From contig CACZNC010000011.1 of the NCBI GenBank assembly GCA_902782445.1, positions 1 to 55,806 of the forward strand: a stretch of DNA of 55,806 nucleotides, read 5' to 3'. Under the pieces are notes generated by a model. That model made no database searches and was not told the DNA's origin. It saw only the letters and a program-made list of their open reading frames with translations. The DNA is from an uncultured Ruminococcus sp. Its GTDB lineage: Bacteria > Bacillota > Clostridia > Oscillospirales > CAG-272. A program made the translations under genes and the position numbers. Below, piece after piece: positions 1 to 8,816 of this stretch (position 1 is the stretch's first letter; each line of letters begins with the position of its first letter).

Positions 1-1503
1 GTGCGGACCGGCAGCGCACTCCGCAGCTTTGCCGCACCCGTGAAAGGTTATAAAAAACGCGACTGCTTCCAGGCGCTCCACGAATACCTTTACGGGCCGC
101 AACAGGACAAGGTATTCATTCTCTACGGTCTCCGGCGCACGGGAAAGACAACGCTGATCCGGCAGATCTTTGCAGAGATGACGGACGAGGCGCTTGCAAA
201 GACGGCCTTCGTTCAGATCACAAGAAACGATACGCTGGCCGCCGTAAATCAGGATCTGAAAACTCTGGAGGAGGCGGGATTCTGCTATGTTTTCTTCGAT
301 GAAGTCACGCTTATGGAGGACTTCATCAGCGGCGCGGCGCTTTTTTCCGACGTCTACGCTGCCAGCGGCATGAAAATCGTACTGTCCGGAACGGATTCCT
401 TGGGTTTCCTGTTCTCGGAGGACGAACAGCTCTTTGACCGCTGCATCCTGCTCCACACGACCTTCATCCCCTATCGGGAATTTGAGCAGGTTCTCGGTGT
501 GAAAGGTATCGACGAATATATCCGATACGGTGGCACCATGAGTCTCGGCGGCATCCACTACAATGAGACATCGACCTTCGCCAGTAAGTCCAGCGCAGAC
601 GAGTATGTGGACAGCGCCATCGCCCGGAACATCCAGCACTCTCTGCGGTATTATCAGGACGGCGGGCATTTCCGCCATCTTCAGGAACTGTATGAGCACG
701 ACGAGCTGACCAGCGCGATCAACCGGATCGTGGAGGACATCAACCACCGCTTCACGCTGGAGGTGCTGACGAAGGATTTCCGGTCAAACGATCCGGAGGT
801 TTCCCGGAAGAATCTGCGCCGGGATCGGGAACAGCCCACGGACGTGCTGGACCGTATCGACCTCCCGGAAGTCACGGAACGGCTGCGGTATCTTCTGGAG
901 ATCCGCAATTTGCCGGAGCAGTCTGTTAAGCTCAGCGATACGCACATCTCAGAGATCAAGGAATACCTTGATCTGCTTGATTTGACTCATGAGATAGGCG
1001 TGTATGCGCTTCCTTCCGCTGAAAAACTGCGGGATCGGACGATCATCTCCCAGCCGGGCCTGCGGTACGCCCAGGCAGACGCGCTGGTGAGCAGTCTCCT
1101 GCAGGATCAGACCATGAGCGACCTGTCCCTGACGGAGCGAAACTATGTATTGGATCGCATCCGCAGCGAAATCATGGGGCGCATGATGGAGAATATCGTG
1201 CTGCTGGAAACCGCGCTGGCAAACCCGAAAAAACAGGTGTTCGTCCTGCAGTTCGCCGTCGGAGAGTTCGATATGGTGGTCTTCGATCCGGCCGCTGCGT
1301 CCTGCGATATCTTTGAGATCAAGCACAGCACCGAGATCGTCCCGGAGCAGGCACGCCATCTGATCGACCCGGAAAAGTGCGCCATGACTGAGCACCGGTA
1401 CGGACCGATCAAAAAGAAAACCGTCCTGTATCGCGGTACGACACAGGACGTGGATGGTATAAGGTATGTGAATGTGGAGGAGTATCTGAAGGGTGTCGGT
1501 TGA
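1..1503 (+). CDS. AAA family ATPase with C-terminal nuclease-like domain
   Basis: A 500-residue protein that may begin upstream of the window, because its GTG start is the first base. Residues about 40-50 hold a Walker A motif (GLRRTGKT), followed by a Walker B-like stretch ending in FFDE near residue 100. The C-terminal part has an acidic D and a later E-I-K in a pattern typical of the PD-(D/E)XK-like fold found at the end of this ATPase family (the DUF4143-related group). Such proteins are common in accessory regions and their cellular role is mostly unknown. The gene overlaps its own terminator hairpin at the stop codon. It belongs to the outer element, upstream of the integrase and in the same direction. 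Confidence 0.7.
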   Translation: MRTGSALRSFAAPVKGYKKRDCFQALHEYLYGPQQDKVFILYGLRRTGKTTLIRQIFAEMTDEALAKTAFVQITRNDTLAAVNQDLKTLEEAGFCYVFFDEVTLMEDFISGAALFSDVYAASGMKIVLSGTDSLGFLFSEDEQLFDRCILLHTTFIPYREFEQVLGVKGIDEYIRYGGTMSLGGIHYNETSTFASKSSADEYVDSAIARNIQHSLRYYQDGGHFRHLQELYEHDELTSAINRIVEDINHRFTLEVLTKDFRSNDPEVSRKNLRRDREQPTDVLDRIDLPEVTERLRYLLEIRNLPEQSVKLSDTHISEIKEYLDLLDLTHEIGVYALPSAEKLRDRTIISQPGLRYAQADALVSSLLQDQTMSDLSLTERNYVLDRIRSEIMGRMMENIVLLETALANPKKQVFVLQFAVGEFDMVVFDPAAASCDIFEIKHSTEIVPEQARHLIDPEKCAMTEHRYGPIKKKTVLYRGTTQDVDGIRYVNVEEYLKGVG

Positions 1504-1516
1504 GCTGACACCCTTT
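1489..1516 (+). terminator. Rho-independent terminator of the ATPase gene
   Basis: AAGGGTGTC at 1489 pairs with GACACCCTT at 1507, followed by T residues. The left arm lies inside the last codons of the ATPase gene. Confidence 0.8.
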
Positions 1517-1754
1517 TACCAGCAGCTGTAAGGGGAAGAAATGTATTTTCGGCAGATTAAGGATGACTATGTCTGAACTTCTCTGTGGGGGCGGCTAATG
1601 TATGACCCGACTTCATCTGAAAAAGACTAATATCATCTCCATGTTAATAAAAATCAAAAAGTCCCAAATGCTTTGAAATTTTACTTCTTGCCAAGTTGAC
1701 GAGAAGTTGACTGAAGATTTGGCCTTCCAAAAATCCAGCGCTCAATTGGCAAGA

Positions 1755-1783
1755 TTGCCCACGATACGGGAAGGAATTATAAT
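1755..1783 (+). promoter_or_regulatory. Sigma-A type promoter of the integrase gene
   Basis: TTGCCC (1755-1760), a 17-bp spacer and TATAAT (1778-1783), 47 bp before the integrase ATG. A clear AAAGGAG ribosome site precedes that start. The rest of the 327-bp gap 1504-1830 is AT-rich and I see no gene in it. Confidence 0.65.
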
Positions 1784-1830
1784 ATGTATCGATGGTTAAA
1801 ACCATCCTGTAAAGCAAGAAAGGAGAAATA

Positions 1831-2967
1831 ATGGTAGCAGGACACCTGAGACAAAAGGGCGACATCTGGTATCTCGTCCTGAGTTATATCGACGAAAACG
1901 GAGTCAAACGAACCCCGTCCAAATCAACAAAACTGCCCGTCAAGGGCAACAAGCACAAAGCCGAGGAGATGCTTCTGAAATGGAGGCTCGAGGTGGATGA
2001 AGAGCTTCAGGAACGCATCCTGGCAAAGAAAAGCGGCAAACAGTACGGCGAAAAGATCCAGTTCACCAAGTTCCTGGCTGACTGGCTGAAAATGATGAAA
2101 TCCAGCGTGGAGCCAACCACGTATGCCGCCTACAACCTGACAATCAGGAAAAGGATCATCCCGTACTTCGACAAGCATTTCCCCAAGCTGCTTTTAAGGG
2201 ATGTGACGGCCAAGCACATCCAGGATTACTACACCTACGAGCTGGAGGAACTGGGCGTCAGCGCGAACACGGTGATCCACCGTCACGCCAACATCCGCAA
2301 AGCGCTGCAGTATGCCTTCAAAACGGATCTGATCGATTCCAACCCTGCTGACAAGGTGCAACGGCCGAAGAAGGTCAAGTTTGAGACGATCCCCTACAAC
2401 GGTGAGGAACTGGAGGAGCTGTTCGCCGCCGTCAAGGGAACCGATCTTGAACTGGGTGTAATCCTAGCTGCGTTCTACGGTCTGCGCCGCAGCGAGGTCG
2501 TCGGCCTAAAATGGGACGCCATCGATTTTGATCGTAAGGTCATTACTATCCGTCACACCGTAACACAGACCATCGTTGACGGCAAATATGTAGAGCTGGC
2601 AAAGGATCGGACGAAAACCAAGTCCTCCCATCGGAGCCTTCCTCTGGTGCCCCCCTTTGAAGCGCTGCTCAAGGAGCTGAGAAAGAAGCAGGAGGAATAC
2701 ATGGACCTGTGCGGAAACAGCTACTGCGAAGACTACCTGGACTATGTCTACGTCAACGCAATCGGCCAGCGGATCAAGCCGGGGTATCTCACGCAGGCAT
2801 TCCCGGAATTTCTGGAAAAGCACGGGATGCGGCGCATCTGGTTTCATGATCTTCGCCATTCCTGTGCGACCCTTCTCTACGCCAACGGTGTGGCTCTCAA
2901 GGACATTCAGGAATGGCTTGGGCACAGCGACATCGGCACCACCGTGGATATCAGAAATCCTAACTAA
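1831..2967 (+). pseudogene. int: Tyrosine integrase, interrupted: N-terminal 371 codons
   Basis: This is a Tn916-like tyrosine recombinase that would integrate and excise the outer element. Seen: an N-terminal arm-binding region (residues 1-75), a SAM-like core-binding domain (about 78-165), and a catalytic domain with the first catalytic arginine in GLRRSE (R219), the beta-hairpin lysine region (KTKSSH) and the box HDLRHS near residue 342. The frame then runs WLGHSDIGTT and enters foreign sequence (VDIRNPN, stop). The native continuation SNIYTHLDYN, with the nucleophilic tyrosine, lies at 26034. As it stands the product lacks its nucleophile and should be inactive. Excision of the inner element would restore the gene. 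The start at 1831 is supported by AAAGGAG 6 bp upstream. Confidence 0.9.
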
Positions 2968-3093
2968 ATTCAGCCAAGAAAGTAGCCGACCGTATACTAC
3001 TTATGAAATTCGTGAGAGTCTCACCTTTGAAAAGGATGAGGCTATTCCTATAGAAGCACGTATAGCACACACCAAATTAGTCTTTTGAGTATA

Positions 3094-3167
3094 TTGACAA
3101 ATCCATATAATAGTGTTACAATATATTTGCATGGGTTTCTGCTTGATGAGTGCGAGGAAAGAAACCC
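3094..3167 (+). promoter_or_regulatory. Strong promoter and leader hairpin for the DUF2971 gene
   Basis: TTGACA (3094-3099), exactly 17 bp, then TACAAT (3117-3122), a near-consensus sigma-A promoter just inside the left end of the inner element. The transcript would have a leader of about 115 nt containing a perfect 8-bp stem (GGGTTTCT 3133-3140 with AGAAACCC 3160-3167) and a 19-nt loop. The gap 2968-3244 is markedly AT-rich and holds no other gene that I recognise. Confidence 0.75.
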
Positions 3168-3244
3168 CAAATTCCAGTCTTAGCAACCTTGGTGTGAACT
3201 ACCAGAGCATGGCATATTATCCATAAACAAAAGAAGGGATTCAT

Positions 3245-4246
3245 ATGACTACAGATGAACGTCAGCTATTTTGGCAAGCATTATGCAAGGCAGATGGAGT
3301 CAACGTTCTGGAGGATATTGAGAATATAAATCGAACTATTCAATATCCCCGTTTTTTATATCGTTATCGACCGGTAACAGTTTCTTCTATTGATGCACTA
3401 CAAACAAACTCACTGTTTTTTTCACACGCAAACTATTATGATGATCCATTCGATACTCTTATCAATATAGACTATGATTCCCTTCACAAAAATGTAATAC
3501 AGATTCTCACGTCAGAGGACCTTCACGTCCAATTGGATGAATTATGTAGAACATTGGGCATACCTGAAGAAGGAAAACAATGGGCTGAGAACACAATCTC
3601 TTCTCGCACGACGGAGGAATGGAGTAATTATGTTGATGCCTTTTTTAGAGATAAGATCCAGTCATTGCTCAAAGAAATGATGTGGTCGGTTTGTTTTTCG
3701 GAAAGTGGAACTAATGAAACCATGTGGCTGAAATATGCGGATCAATACAAAGGATTTTGCTTGGTCTATGATATGAATGATGACACAAAGTTGTTGTGTG
3801 GGAAACAAGATAAGTGTGGGGATTGTATCATGACTTCAGTGGGGACTTCATTATTTCCTGTATATTATTCTGATGAGGGTTATGATGCCACTGAATATGC
3901 CAGATTCCTTTCTATTGTAAATCTAATCCATGATAATGTGCCATTTCCAATTGCAAATAGTATCTTGAATAACATTCCAAACAAATTGTGGGAACAGGAA
4001 AGAATAACACTGATAAAGTCAAAGTGTCATGAGCATGACGAAGAATGGAGAATGCTATTTCGCTCAACAGCAAAAGGATCTGTTAAGCAAGAACGAATCC
4101 CATATGGTATCATTCTGGGGCTAAAGACAAGTCCACAAGACAGAAACACTCTTATCAGATCAGGAAAGTGTGCAGGAATTGATCACTATTTTGAGAGTTA
4201 CATCAACAAACATTACAAATTGGATGTCAGAGAATTAACTGTATGA
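3245..4246 (+). CDS. DUF2971 family protein
   Basis: A 333-residue protein of the DUF2971 family. Recognisable family blocks are the N-terminal FLYRYRP, the NPFD-like block YYDDPFD near residue 62, the central CFSESGTNETMWLKYAD, and the C-terminal HDEEWRMLF. No membrane segment or signal peptide is visible, so it is probably cytoplasmic. The molecular function of the family is unknown to me, but members are often found in mobile or accessory regions. The gene is clearly more AT-rich than the neighbouring 55-65% GC genes, which points to separate and recent acquisition. It stands alone between its own promoter and a bidirectional hairpin, and it is the left-most cargo gene of the inner element. 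Confidence 0.8.
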   Translation: MTTDERQLFWQALCKADGVNVLEDIENINRTIQYPRFLYRYRPVTVSSIDALQTNSLFFSHANYYDDPFDTLINIDYDSLHKNVIQILTSEDLHVQLDELCRTLGIPEEGKQWAENTISSRTTEEWSNYVDAFFRDKIQSLLKEMMWSVCFSESGTNETMWLKYADQYKGFCLVYDMNDDTKLLCGKQDKCGDCIMTSVGTSLFPVYYSDEGYDATEYARFLSIVNLIHDNVPFPIANSILNNIPNKLWEQERITLIKSKCHEHDEEWRMLFRSTAKGSVKQERIPYGIILGLKTSPQDRNTLIRSGKCAGIDHYFESYINKHYKLDVRELTV

Positions 4247-4262
4247 TAACTTGTTTGCGATG

Positions 4263-4321
4263 AAAAAGCAATCCCCGGATACGGCGTTCAGGCTCACACA
4301 GCCCGATCCGCATCCGGGGAT
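4263..4321 (-). terminator. Terminator of ABC module 1
   Basis: ATCCCCGGAT (4271-4280) pairs with ATCCGGGGAT (4312-4321), extended by CCG/CGG. On the minus strand it is followed by TGCTTTTT. A second copy of this hairpin with its flanks lies at 9592-9669. The run of A and T on both sides may also stop the converging DUF2971 transcript. Confidence 0.8.
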
Positions 4322-4340
4322 GTCGTTATGCCTTCACAGG
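4263..4340. repeat. 78-bp repeat, copy A (exporter gene end plus terminator)
   Basis: This stretch is nearly identical to 9592-9669, with only a few substitutions. It covers the terminator and the last codons of the downstream exporter gene of module 1. In copy B the same gene-end sequence stands without an exporter gene, so copy B looks like a scar of a lost module. Confidence 0.8.
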
Positions 4341-6197
4341 TTCCGCTGCCTCCCCCTCATAATACTTCGCCTGCGCCGTCCACAGTTCCGCATACTTCCC
4401 GCCAACCTCCCCGACCAGCGCGTCGTGCGTCCCCTCCTGCACGAGCATCCCGTGATCGAACACGGCAATCTCGTCGCAGAATCGGCAGGAGGACAGGCGG
4501 TGGGAAATGAACACCGACGTCTTGTTCTGTGTCAGGGTGTTGAAATTCTCGTACACCGCGGCTTCCGCGATAGGATCGAGGGCGGCGGTCGGTTCGTCGA
4601 GGATCACGAAGGGTGCGTCCTTGTACAGCGCGCGGGCCAGGGCGATCTTCTGCATCTCGCCGCCGGAGAAATCCACACCGTCCGAATCGTACTCCCGCCC
4701 GATGGGAGTTTCGATCCCGCGCTCCAGCCCGTCGAGCTTATCTTCCATCCCGGCCCGGACGAGGCAGTCCCGCACGCGTTCCGCATCCCAATCGAAAGAC
4801 GCCGCGACGTTCGCCGCCAGCGGGAACTGGAAGAGGGCGTAATCCTGAAAGACCACCGAGAACAGCGCCATATATTCGTCGTACCGGTACCGTGTGATGT
4901 CGATCCCGTTCAGAAGGATCTTTCCCTCCGTCGGATCGTACAGGCGGCAGAGCAGCTTGATGAAGGTCGTCTTGCCGGAGCCGTTCTCGCCGACGATGGC
5001 GAGCTTGTCCCCGATTTTGAACTTCATATTCACATGCCGCAGAGCCCATGTCTCTGTCCGGGGGTATTTGAAGCTCACGTCCCGGAACTCGATTTCATAG
5101 TCGATATCGTCCCGCTTTTCCACGGCGAGGGTGCCTTTGTACATTTCGTTCGGGAGGTCGAGAAATTCATATACCTTGATCAGGTATTGATTGTTGAACC
5201 GCAGGTTGCCGAACTCGCTTGCGAAACTGCTTACAGCGGACACAAAACGGGCGATGGTCGCCTGATACAGGAGGAAACTGCCGAGGCCGAACACGCCGAT
5301 ATAGACCTTCGCAGCGACAAAGATGAAAATCACGATGTTGACAGCCGCGTTCAGAAGGATCGACAGCATCCCGTAGTGTCTGCCAACACGATTATACTCT
5401 CTTGCCCACTCAGAACGTATATGTCCCCTTTTGTATTCATTCATCACAATGTGATTCAATCCGAATATGACCGAATCGATGCATGGACGTTTTATGAACG
5501 CTCTGATCCAAGTATTTGCTTTTGCAAGCCCATCTAATGCTTCCGACTCCTTGTGAATGCGAGCCGTTGATATTCTGATTGAGAGAAAAGTGTTTACAAC
5601 AATTGTTATTGCAATAATCGATGCAGAGAGAGGTGAGTTAACAAATCCTCTCCAACCACCATCATAAATATCAGCTCTCATACGAAACATTGACACTGTA
5701 AGCGCCACTGAGAACAGAATATTCATGATGGCTTCCAGAAGATCGGGTACACACCATTGAACCTTCACAAGGCCTCCCCCGAAGGAAGAGAACCAAGTTA
5801 AGATTTCTTCCTTTCGCAGGAGTACGTCTGGGTTCTCGATATGCTTGTATTGCATTTGCATCTGATGATCATGTATATATGCAAGATGAGAATACTGAAA
5901 GCTGTCGGCATCAAGTTCTTTTCTCAGATAAATCACACGTTTGAGATAATTCAGCAGGAACGCACCGACAACCGTGACTGCTGCAAGGACTGTCAGCCGC
6001 TTCGGATTGCAGTCCCCGCCCAGCTCCGTCACCAGCGCTGCCGACATATATATCCCGAAGTAGGGGATGAAGACATCGGCGAAAACGCACAGTATTTGCC
6101 AAAACCAGTAATGCGGAGCGATTTCGTTCCAAATGCGGATGGCCCGTTTGATGAGCCGCCAGTCCTCTTTCAGGGGCCTTTTTTCGTTATTCTCCAT
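4326..6197 (-). CDS. ABC exporter half-transporter, module 1 (second subunit)
   Basis: A 623-residue membrane-spanning ABC half-transporter. The N-terminal about 350 residues carry several hydrophobic segments and the C-terminal part is a full ATPase domain: Walker A GENGSGKT, signature FSGGEMQK, Walker B FVILDEPTAALDP with catalytic E, and H-loop SHRLSS. It probably forms a heterodimeric exporter with the preceding gene, whose stop it overlaps by 11 bp. I chose ATG at 6197 (start MENNEK) because AGGAGCGG stands just upstream; an earlier in-frame ATG at 6260 lies deep inside the neighbour. The membrane domain (about 5390-5960) is visibly AT-richer than the ATPase part. The ATPase domain is about 70% identical to that of the module 2 partner, while the membrane domains hardly align. 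The substrate is unknown. Confidence 0.85.
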   Translation of the reverse strand: MENNEKRPLKEDWRLIKRAIRIWNEIAPHYWFWQILCVFADVFIPYFGIYMSAALVTELGGDCNPKRLTVLAAVTVVGAFLLNYLKRVIYLRKELDADSFQYSHLAYIHDHQMQMQYKHIENPDVLLRKEEILTWFSSFGGGLVKVQWCVPDLLEAIMNILFSVALTVSMFRMRADIYDGGWRGFVNSPLSASIIAITIVVNTFLSIRISTARIHKESEALDGLAKANTWIRAFIKRPCIDSVIFGLNHIVMNEYKRGHIRSEWAREYNRVGRHYGMLSILLNAAVNIVIFIFVAAKVYIGVFGLGSFLLYQATIARFVSAVSSFASEFGNLRFNNQYLIKVYEFLDLPNEMYKGTLAVEKRDDIDYEIEFRDVSFKYPRTETWALRHVNMKFKIGDKLAIVGENGSGKTTFIKLLCRLYDPTEGKILLNGIDITRYRYDEYMALFSVVFQDYALFQFPLAANVAASFDWDAERVRDCLVRAGMEDKLDGLERGIETPIGREYDSDGVDFSGGEMQKIALARALYKDAPFVILDEPTAALDPIAEAAVYENFNTLTQNKTSVFISHRLSSCRFCDEIAVFDHGMLVQEGTHDALVGEVGGKYAELWTAQAKYYEGEAAEPVKA

Positions 6198-8037
6198 CTT
6201 CGACCGCTCCTTCCCGGTAGTATTTGCTCTGTACGTCGAATAGTTCCCGGTATTTGCCATGTGCCGCCATCAGTTCATCGTGCGTGCCGATCTCCGCGAA
6301 CCGCGCTCCGTCGAGCAGATAGATCCGGTCGCAGAATCGGGTGGAGGCAAGGCGGTGGGAGATAAAGACGGACGTAGCGTGAGACGCAATATCGTTGTAC
6401 TGATGATACATCCTGTCCTCCGCGATCGGATCGAGAGCAGCGGTGGGTTCGTCAAGAATAATACAGAGCGGATTCCGATACAACAGCCGTGCCAGCAGGA
6501 GCTTCTGCGTCTCACCGCCGGAAAGCTCGATCCCGTTATCGTTCACGGTTCGGTCAAGAGGCGTTTCCACTCCATCCGGCAGGGAGGCGATCTTCTCCGC
6601 CAGACCGGCAATTTCAATACAGCGGTTCAGCCTGTCCCAGTCGATTTCCTCGTTCCGATCCGCTGCTGCAATGTTCCGAGCAAGGGATACCGGGAGCAGA
6701 TGATAGGTCTGCGGGACCACGCCGAACAGCGTGTACATCTCATCCCGGTTGTATTCCAAGACGGAATGTCCGTCCAACAGGACCTCCCCTTCGTCCGGGA
6801 TCAAAAGCCCGCACATGAGCATGGTAATCGTAGTCTTTCCCGCACCGTTCACACCGACAAGCGCTATTTTTTCTCCCGCTTCGATCTTGAAGGAGATATG
6901 ATCCAGAACCTTCTTTTCACCCTCCGGATACTGATAACTCACGTTCTTGAATTCGATGGAAAAAGGGACGACTGGCAGAGAAAGGCCTTCTCCATGATTC
7001 AGTTTACCTTCAAGATTGAGATATTCCCGGAAGTCGGAAACCTGAAGCGCACCATCCATTACTTTCCCCCATGTTCCGAGAATATCCATGACAAAACCGG
7101 ACATAGAAGTAATCGCAGAAAAGTATAAAACGAACGAGGCAGCATCAATTTGCCCAGAAACAGCTTGATGGATTAAAAACGTATATGCTGTCCCGTCCCG
7201 AAGGAGTATCACAAAGAGGCTGACAAAGGTGTTGAGCAGATCCCAGCGATTCCATCGTTTCTGAACCGTCTTTTTCGCTGAAATCAGATTATCGTACAAA
7301 CGATGAAGAACATCCTTCATACTGTAAAGCCGGATATCCTTTGCAAATTCTGCCATTTCTGATACGGGATGTCCGATATATGAGAGCTTTTTGTCAATCT
7401 GACTCATGCTGTCCCGATCTTGGTAACGCTTCTTTCTCTGCCATGATCCCATCGCATAATCCATCATACAGCCTGCAATCAGAAGCGCAAGGATCAGGGG
7501 ATTCAGAACTGATATAACCGTCCCGAACAGGAGAAATTTTAGTACAGAGGTAAGAATCCCTGAAAAATCCATAGGAAAATGAACAGCCGCTGTAAGGCTG
7601 CTTCTGGAAGCATTGGCCGCTCTCATGCGAAGCTCTGTTACTTCTCGATCATAACGCATATACCAGTCCATGTCCTGTCGTTGTTTTTTCAGGAATAGAT
7701 ACATTAAGATTTCTGATATCTGCATTTCCGAAAAACGAATCATATTTGAAATAACATTATTTGCCAGATCAAACACCAGCTTCGCTCCGAGCAGGCCGAC
7801 GATCACGAGCGCGATATAAGAGAACGTGTCCGACGTCTCCAGCACGCGAAGGATGGCGGGAGAGGTGTAAAGCCCGATGGCGGACAGGATCAGCGACACC
7901 GGGACGGTGAGAACGGCCGTGAACACCAGACTGCGCTCGTACTCCCACATCAGCTTGTAGATATACCCGACGCAGGAAAACAGCCCATACTTTGGCTTCC
8001 GCTTCGGTTCCTTCTTTTGTTTTTCTTTCTTTGCCAT
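6187..8037 (-). CDS. ABC exporter half-transporter, module 1 (first subunit)
   Basis: A 616-residue half-transporter with a lysine-rich cytoplasmic N-terminus (MAKKEKQKKEPKRK), about six membrane segments up to residue 330, and an ATPase domain with Walker A GVNGAGKT, signature LSGGETQK, Walker B CIILDEPTAALDP and H-loop SHRLAS. Both Walker B glutamates of the pair are present, so neither site looks degenerate by that criterion. The ATG at 8037 follows AAAGGAGGTCCGAC. It is the first exporter gene after the LytTR-type operator at 8065-8130. The segment coding the membrane domain (about 6960-7780) is AT-richer than both flanks, which suggests that the substrate-binding part has been exchanged by recombination. 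Confidence 0.85.
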   Translation of the reverse strand: MAKKEKQKKEPKRKPKYGLFSCVGYIYKLMWEYERSLVFTAVLTVPVSLILSAIGLYTSPAILRVLETSDTFSYIALVIVGLLGAKLVFDLANNVISNMIRFSEMQISEILMYLFLKKQRQDMDWYMRYDREVTELRMRAANASRSSLTAAVHFPMDFSGILTSVLKFLLFGTVISVLNPLILALLIAGCMMDYAMGSWQRKKRYQDRDSMSQIDKKLSYIGHPVSEMAEFAKDIRLYSMKDVLHRLYDNLISAKKTVQKRWNRWDLLNTFVSLFVILLRDGTAYTFLIHQAVSGQIDAASFVLYFSAITSMSGFVMDILGTWGKVMDGALQVSDFREYLNLEGKLNHGEGLSLPVVPFSIEFKNVSYQYPEGEKKVLDHISFKIEAGEKIALVGVNGAGKTTITMLMCGLLIPDEGEVLLDGHSVLEYNRDEMYTLFGVVPQTYHLLPVSLARNIAAADRNEEIDWDRLNRCIEIAGLAEKIASLPDGVETPLDRTVNDNGIELSGGETQKLLLARLLYRNPLCIILDEPTAALDPIAEDRMYHQYNDIASHATSVFISHRLASTRFCDRIYLLDGARFAEIGTHDELMAAHGKYRELFDVQSKYYREGAVEDGE

Positions 8038-8064
8038 GTCGGACCTCCTTTCCGGTCTGCCCCG

Positions 8065-8130
8065 AGTATAGCACAAAGGCGAGAAAAAAACTGCATTCGG
8101 TGAACGAAACGTCGTTTTCGGTGAACGAAA
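8065..8130 (-). promoter_or_regulatory. Exporter promoter of module 1 with tandem LytTR-type sites
   Basis: Two exact copies of TTCGGTGAACGAAA lie at 8096-8109 and 8117-8130, a centre-to-centre distance of 21 bp (two helical turns). A -10 TATACT (8065-8070, minus strand) lies 25 bp from the nearer repeat and the -35 position reads CAGTTT, far from consensus. Two direct repeats about 21 bp apart upstream of a weak -35 is the established arrangement for activation by LytTR response regulators. The adjacent LytTR gene (8817-9536) is the obvious candidate; this pairing is inferred. Confidence 0.8.
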
Positions 8131-8145
8131 TGCAGTTTTCCGGTT

Positions 8146-8808
8146 TTATGACGCGCCGAGCGGGATCAGGATCTCCGCCGTGAACCCGCCGTCCTCGCTG
8201 TCCGCGGAGAAAAGACCGCCGTACTTCTGAACCGCGCTTCGCACCCGCGCCAATCCGAAGCCGTGCTCCGTCCCCTTGCCGGAGGCGAACAGTCCGGCCC
8301 GCTTCTCCCGCTTCTTCCCGGCGGCGTTGGTGACGGCGAGATACATCTGCGTGTTCTTCTGCCCGAGGTAGACCCGGAGAAAGCGGTCAGCCTCCGGCAG
8401 CTTCGCGTTTTCTTCCACCGCGTTGTCGAGCAGGTTGCCGAGGATGACGCAGAGATCCACGTCCGTGCATGGCGTGCCGTCCGGGATCCGCGCTTTGACG
8501 TTGACCGGAATTCTGTTCTGCGCGGCGATGTTCAGCTTGCCGTTCAGAATGGCGTCCACCATGACCCGACCCGTCTTGACCGCCGTATCGACCTCTGTCA
8601 GATCGTCGTTCAGTTCCCGCAGATAGGCGTTCACCTCGTCGTACCGTCCCAGCGACATGGACGCCTGCATCGCCTGGATATGGTTGTGGTAATCGTGCCG
8701 CCAGCCGCGCATTTTGGCGTACATGGACTCCACTTCGTCGCAGTATTTCCGGATCAGATCGCTTTGATACGCCTCGATCCGTCTGTCGATCCATTTGTCC
8801 CAGAACAT
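8146..8808 (-). CDS. GHKL-type sensor histidine kinase without membrane domain, module 1
   Basis: A 220-residue kinase. The likely phosphorylated histidine is H38 in WRHDYHNH. The ATP-binding lid region shows the N box NLLDNAVEE and the G box HGFGLARV typical of the GHKL group that pairs with LytTR regulators (AgrC/VirS-like). Unlike those proteins it has no transmembrane segment: the N-terminal 30 residues are charged and probably a short coiled coil. It starts 8 bp after the response regulator stop, with GAGGTGG as ribosome site. The signal must therefore be sensed in the cytoplasm or through a partner. The neighbouring exporter is a plausible sensor, but that is a guess. Confidence 0.8.
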   Translation of the reverse strand: MFWDKWIDRRIEAYQSDLIRKYCDEVESMYAKMRGWRHDYHNHIQAMQASMSLGRYDEVNAYLRELNDDLTEVDTAVKTGRVMVDAILNGKLNIAAQNRIPVNVKARIPDGTPCTDVDLCVILGNLLDNAVEENAKLPEADRFLRVYLGQKNTQMYLAVTNAAGKKREKRAGLFASGKGTEHGFGLARVRSAVQKYGGLFSADSEDGGFTAEILIPLGAS

Positions 8809-8816
8809 AAGCCACC

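Noticed and set aside
2744..3088. Plus-strand frame spanning the left junction of the inner element
   Set aside because: Its first two thirds are an out-of-frame reading of the integrase gene and it crosses the insertion junction.
3141..3170. Hammerhead-like string TTGATGAG ... GAAAC in the DUF2971 leader
   Set aside because: The core reads TTGATGA instead of CTGATGA and no stem II can be formed between the two core blocks, so I list only the hairpin.
4251..5537. Long open frame on the plus strand opposite the module 1 exporter gene
   Set aside because: It is antisense to a well-supported ABC transporter, rich in R, H and V as expected from a mirror frame in GC-rich DNA, and lacks a ribosome site. 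Many similar frames (for example 31188-33065, 33000-34810, 38153-40450, 46320-48044) were left out for the same reason.
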